A stretch of DNA of 6,642 bases, taken from the NCBI GenBank assembly GCA_049672765.1, contig JBATWQ010000379.1:1-6642 (forward strand), given 5' to 3'. The stretch comes from JAGQSZ01 sp049672765. Lineage in GTDB: Bacteria > Actinomycetota > Acidimicrobiia > Acidimicrobiales > Microtrichaceae. Made by a program: the position numbers and the translations under genes. Numbering within the stretch: the first letter of the stretch is position 1; each line of letters begins with the position of its first letter. Positions 5,164 to 6,642 of this stretch are shown here, piece by piece. The notes under the pieces are model-generated. The model was not told the DNA's origin, ran no database searches, and saw only the letters and a list, made by a program, of their open reading frames with translations.

Positions 5164-5171
5164 TCCGGCCC

Positions 5172-6422
5172 ATGCGCTTTGACCTCCCTTCAGACCAGAT
5201 CCCCACTGCGTGGTTCAACGCTCTACCCAGACTCGCCGAGCCATTGCAGCCACCGCTGCACCCGGCAACCCGTGAACCGGTCGGGCCCGATGACCTGGCG
5301 CCATTGTTCCCGATGGCACTGATCGGACAGGAGATGAGCGCCGAGCCCTGGATCGACATCCCGGGCGACGTGATCGACATCCTCCGCCTCTGGCGCCCCA
5401 CTCCGCTGGTACGTGCCGTGCGCCTTGAACAGGAGTTGGGCACTCCGGCACGGATCTACTTCAAGGACGAGTCGGTGAGCCCGGCCGGATCACACAAGCC
5501 GAACACCGCAGTCCCGCAGGCGTTCTACAACAAGGCCGAGGGCATCAACCGGATCGCCACCGAGACCGGCGCCGGCCAGTGGGGTTCGTCCATGGCGTTC
5601 GCTGCCGCCCAGTTCGGCATCGAGTGCAAGGTCTACATGGTCCGCACCTCCTTCGAGGCGAAGCCGTATAGGCGAGTGCTGATGGAAACCTGGGGTGCCG
5701 AGTGCGTGCCGTCGCCCGTCGCGGACCCGACCAGCCCCGGTTCACTCGGTATGGCGATCAGCGATGCCGTCGCCGATGCCGCGGGACGCTCGGACAGCCA
5801 CTATGCGCTCGGGTCGGTACTCAACCACGTCATGTTGCACCAGACGGTGATCGGGCTCGAGGCACGTGATCAGCTGGCATTGGCGGGAGAGGATCTTCCC
5901 GACGTGATCATCTCGTCGCACGGCGGCGGTTCGAACCTCGCCGGAATTGCGTTCCCGTTCATGCAGGACGATTCGGTCCGCCTGGTCGCAGTCGAACCAA
6001 CGTCTTGTCCGACGTTGACCGCAGGACGCTACGAATACGACTTCGGCGACACTGCCGGGCTCACCCCGATGATGCCCATGTACACGCTCGGCGCCGAGTT
6101 CATGCCCCCGTCGATCCACGCCGGCGGGCTTCGCTACCACGGCTCCAGCCCGATCATCTCAGCTCTGGTCAAGTCGGGGCGTATGGAGGCAACTGCTGCT
6201 CCGCAATCAAAGGTGTTCGAGGCAGCCGTCATGTTCGCCCGGACCGAGGGCAAGATCGCCGCTCCCGAAACGGCCCATGCGATCCGAGGCGCGATAGATG
6301 AGGCGCTGGCAGCCAAGGAGACGGGAGAAGAGCGGGTGATCCTGTTCAACTACTCCGGTCACGGGTTCCTCGACCTCGCGGCCTACGACGTCTACAACAA
6401 CCACGGGCTGATCGACGACTGA
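5172..6422 (+). CDS. trpB2: TrpB2-type tryptophan synthase beta-like PLP enzyme
   Basis: The 416-residue protein is a fold-type II PLP enzyme of the long TrpB2 group. G-S-H-K-P-N at 106-111 carries the Schiff-base lysine K109. E-T-G-A-G-Q-W-G at 131-138 is the substrate-binding loop with the catalytic Glu E131; Trp at 137, where classical TrpB1 has His, is typical of TrpB2. H-G-G-G-S-N at 250-255 is the phosphate-binding loop, and FNYSGHGFLDL near the C-terminus matches the group. Length also fits; TrpB1 is shorter. The established reaction is indole plus L-serine to L-tryptophan. TrpB2 enzymes often act without TrpA and may salvage indole or use other nucleophiles. No other trp gene is in the window, which agrees with a stand-alone role. 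The start at ATG 5172 has a TACACT -10 element 8 nt upstream. Confidence 0.92.
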   Translation: MRFDLPSDQIPTAWFNALPRLAEPLQPPLHPATREPVGPDDLAPLFPMALIGQEMSAEPWIDIPGDVIDILRLWRPTPLVRAVRLEQELGTPARIYFKDESVSPAGSHKPNTAVPQAFYNKAEGINRIATETGAGQWGSSMAFAAAQFGIECKVYMVRTSFEAKPYRRVLMETWGAECVPSPVADPTSPGSLGMAISDAVADAAGRSDSHYALGSVLNHVMLHQTVIGLEARDQLALAGEDLPDVIISSHGGGSNLAGIAFPFMQDDSVRLVAVEPTSCPTLTAGRYEYDFGDTAGLTPMMPMYTLGAEFMPPSIHAGGLRYHGSSPIISALVKSGRMEATAAPQSKVFEAAVMFARTEGKIAAPETAHAIRGAIDEALAAKETGEERVILFNYSGHGFLDLAAYDVYNNHGLIDD

Positions 6423-6431
6423 CCCGATGAG

Positions 6432-6451
6432 CGCGGGAGTGTCAGCCCGCG
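6432..6451. terminator. Shared hairpin between convergent trpB2 and ABC gene
   Basis: CGCGGG (6432-6437) and CCCGCG (6446-6451) form a perfect 6-bp GC stem with an 8-nt loop, beginning 10 nt after the trpB2 stop and reaching into the last codons of the ABC gene. Being symmetrical, it could act on both transcripts. No U-tract is present on either side. Confidence 0.5.
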
Positions 6452-6642
6452 ACCACGCCATCCTCAATTGCCACGGTGCGGTCTGCGTACTTTTCGATGC
6501 GGGAGTCGTGGGTGACGATGATCGCAGCCGTGCCCCGCTCCTTCATCTCGTCGTGGATGAGCTCCACGACCTGGGCGCCGATCTTCGAGTCCAGGGACGA
6601 GGTGGGTTCGTCGAACATCACAAGGCTCGGATTGTTCATGAG
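6442..6642 (-). CDS. ABC transporter ATP-binding protein, C-terminal end (MacB/LolD type)
   Basis: Only the last 66 residues are inside the window, ending at TGA (6444-6442); the frame continues past the right edge, and the ATG at 6639 is internal. Walker B and D-loop are seen as LVMFDEPTSSLD, followed by the H-loop IIVTHD and then SRIEKYADRTVAIEDG. In this family the D-x-R-x-x-x-Y-A-D-R ending is typical of ATPases of the MacB/LolD/DevA group, which power export of lipoproteins, haem, peptides or drugs with FtsX-like permeases. A permease partner would be expected upstream on the minus strand, outside this window. The gene ends 19 nt from the trpB2 stop, tail to tail. The subfamily is a judgement from a short fragment; that it is an ABC ATPase is certain. 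Confidence 0.88.
   Translation of the reverse strand, partial: LMNNPSLVMFDEPTSSLDSKIGAQVVELIHDEMKERGTAAIIVTHDSRIEKYADRTVAIEDGVVAG

Noticed and set aside
1..6642. CRISPR array, tRNA, rRNA, IS element or attachment site
   Set aside because: No regularly spaced repeats, cloverleaf, rRNA-like segment, transposase motif or terminal inverted repeats were seen by reading both strands.

Overview
The window is GC-rich and has the marks of an actinobacterium, probably a Rhodococcus, Gordonia, Nocardia or Mycobacterium relative. The signs are a predicted lipoprotein with two Cys-rich Septum_form-type domains, several TANNNT -10 elements lying just upstream of start codons (leaderless style), GTG starts, and a long TrpB2-type enzyme. 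No rRNA, tRNA, insertion sequence, phage gene or CRISPR array was found. The assignment rests on gene content only.

Layout, left to right. (1) Positions 1-549, plus: the 3' part of an unrecognised protein with propeller-like repeats. (2) Positions 603-1038, minus, converging on it: a pentapeptide-repeat lipoprotein gene that looks broken. Its RBS and ATG, its signal-peptide core and its mature protein lie in three different frames. (3) Positions 1242-2928, plus: a tight three-gene operon with 4-nt overlaps, encoding an AbiEii/MNT-like nucleotidyltransferase, an 83-residue BON-like protein, and a calcineurin-like metallophosphoesterase with all metal motifs intact. (4) Positions 2929-3341: a gene-free stretch with three hairpins near the operon end. 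(5) Positions 3342-4456: a 20-codon upstream ORF placed exactly where a leaderless transcript would begin, overlapping by 4 nt the start of a lipoprotein gene with two tandem Septum_form-like domains. (6) Positions 4533-5096: a DHFR/RibD-C family protein. (7) Positions 5172-6422: a TrpB2-type tryptophan synthase beta-like enzyme behind a short promoter region with a perfect palindrome. (8) Positions 6442-6642, minus: the C-terminal end of a MacB/LolD-type ABC ATPase, convergent with trpB2 across a shared hairpin.

The best candidate for an undescribed system is the nucleotidyltransferase-BON-phosphoesterase operon. One enzyme could transfer a nucleotide and another could hydrolyse a phosphoester, with a small BON-like protein translated between them. 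All three are translationally coupled, and the partner is not the HEPN toxin usually paired with MNT proteins. This functional link is inference. The other genes look like independent, ordinary chromosomal units.
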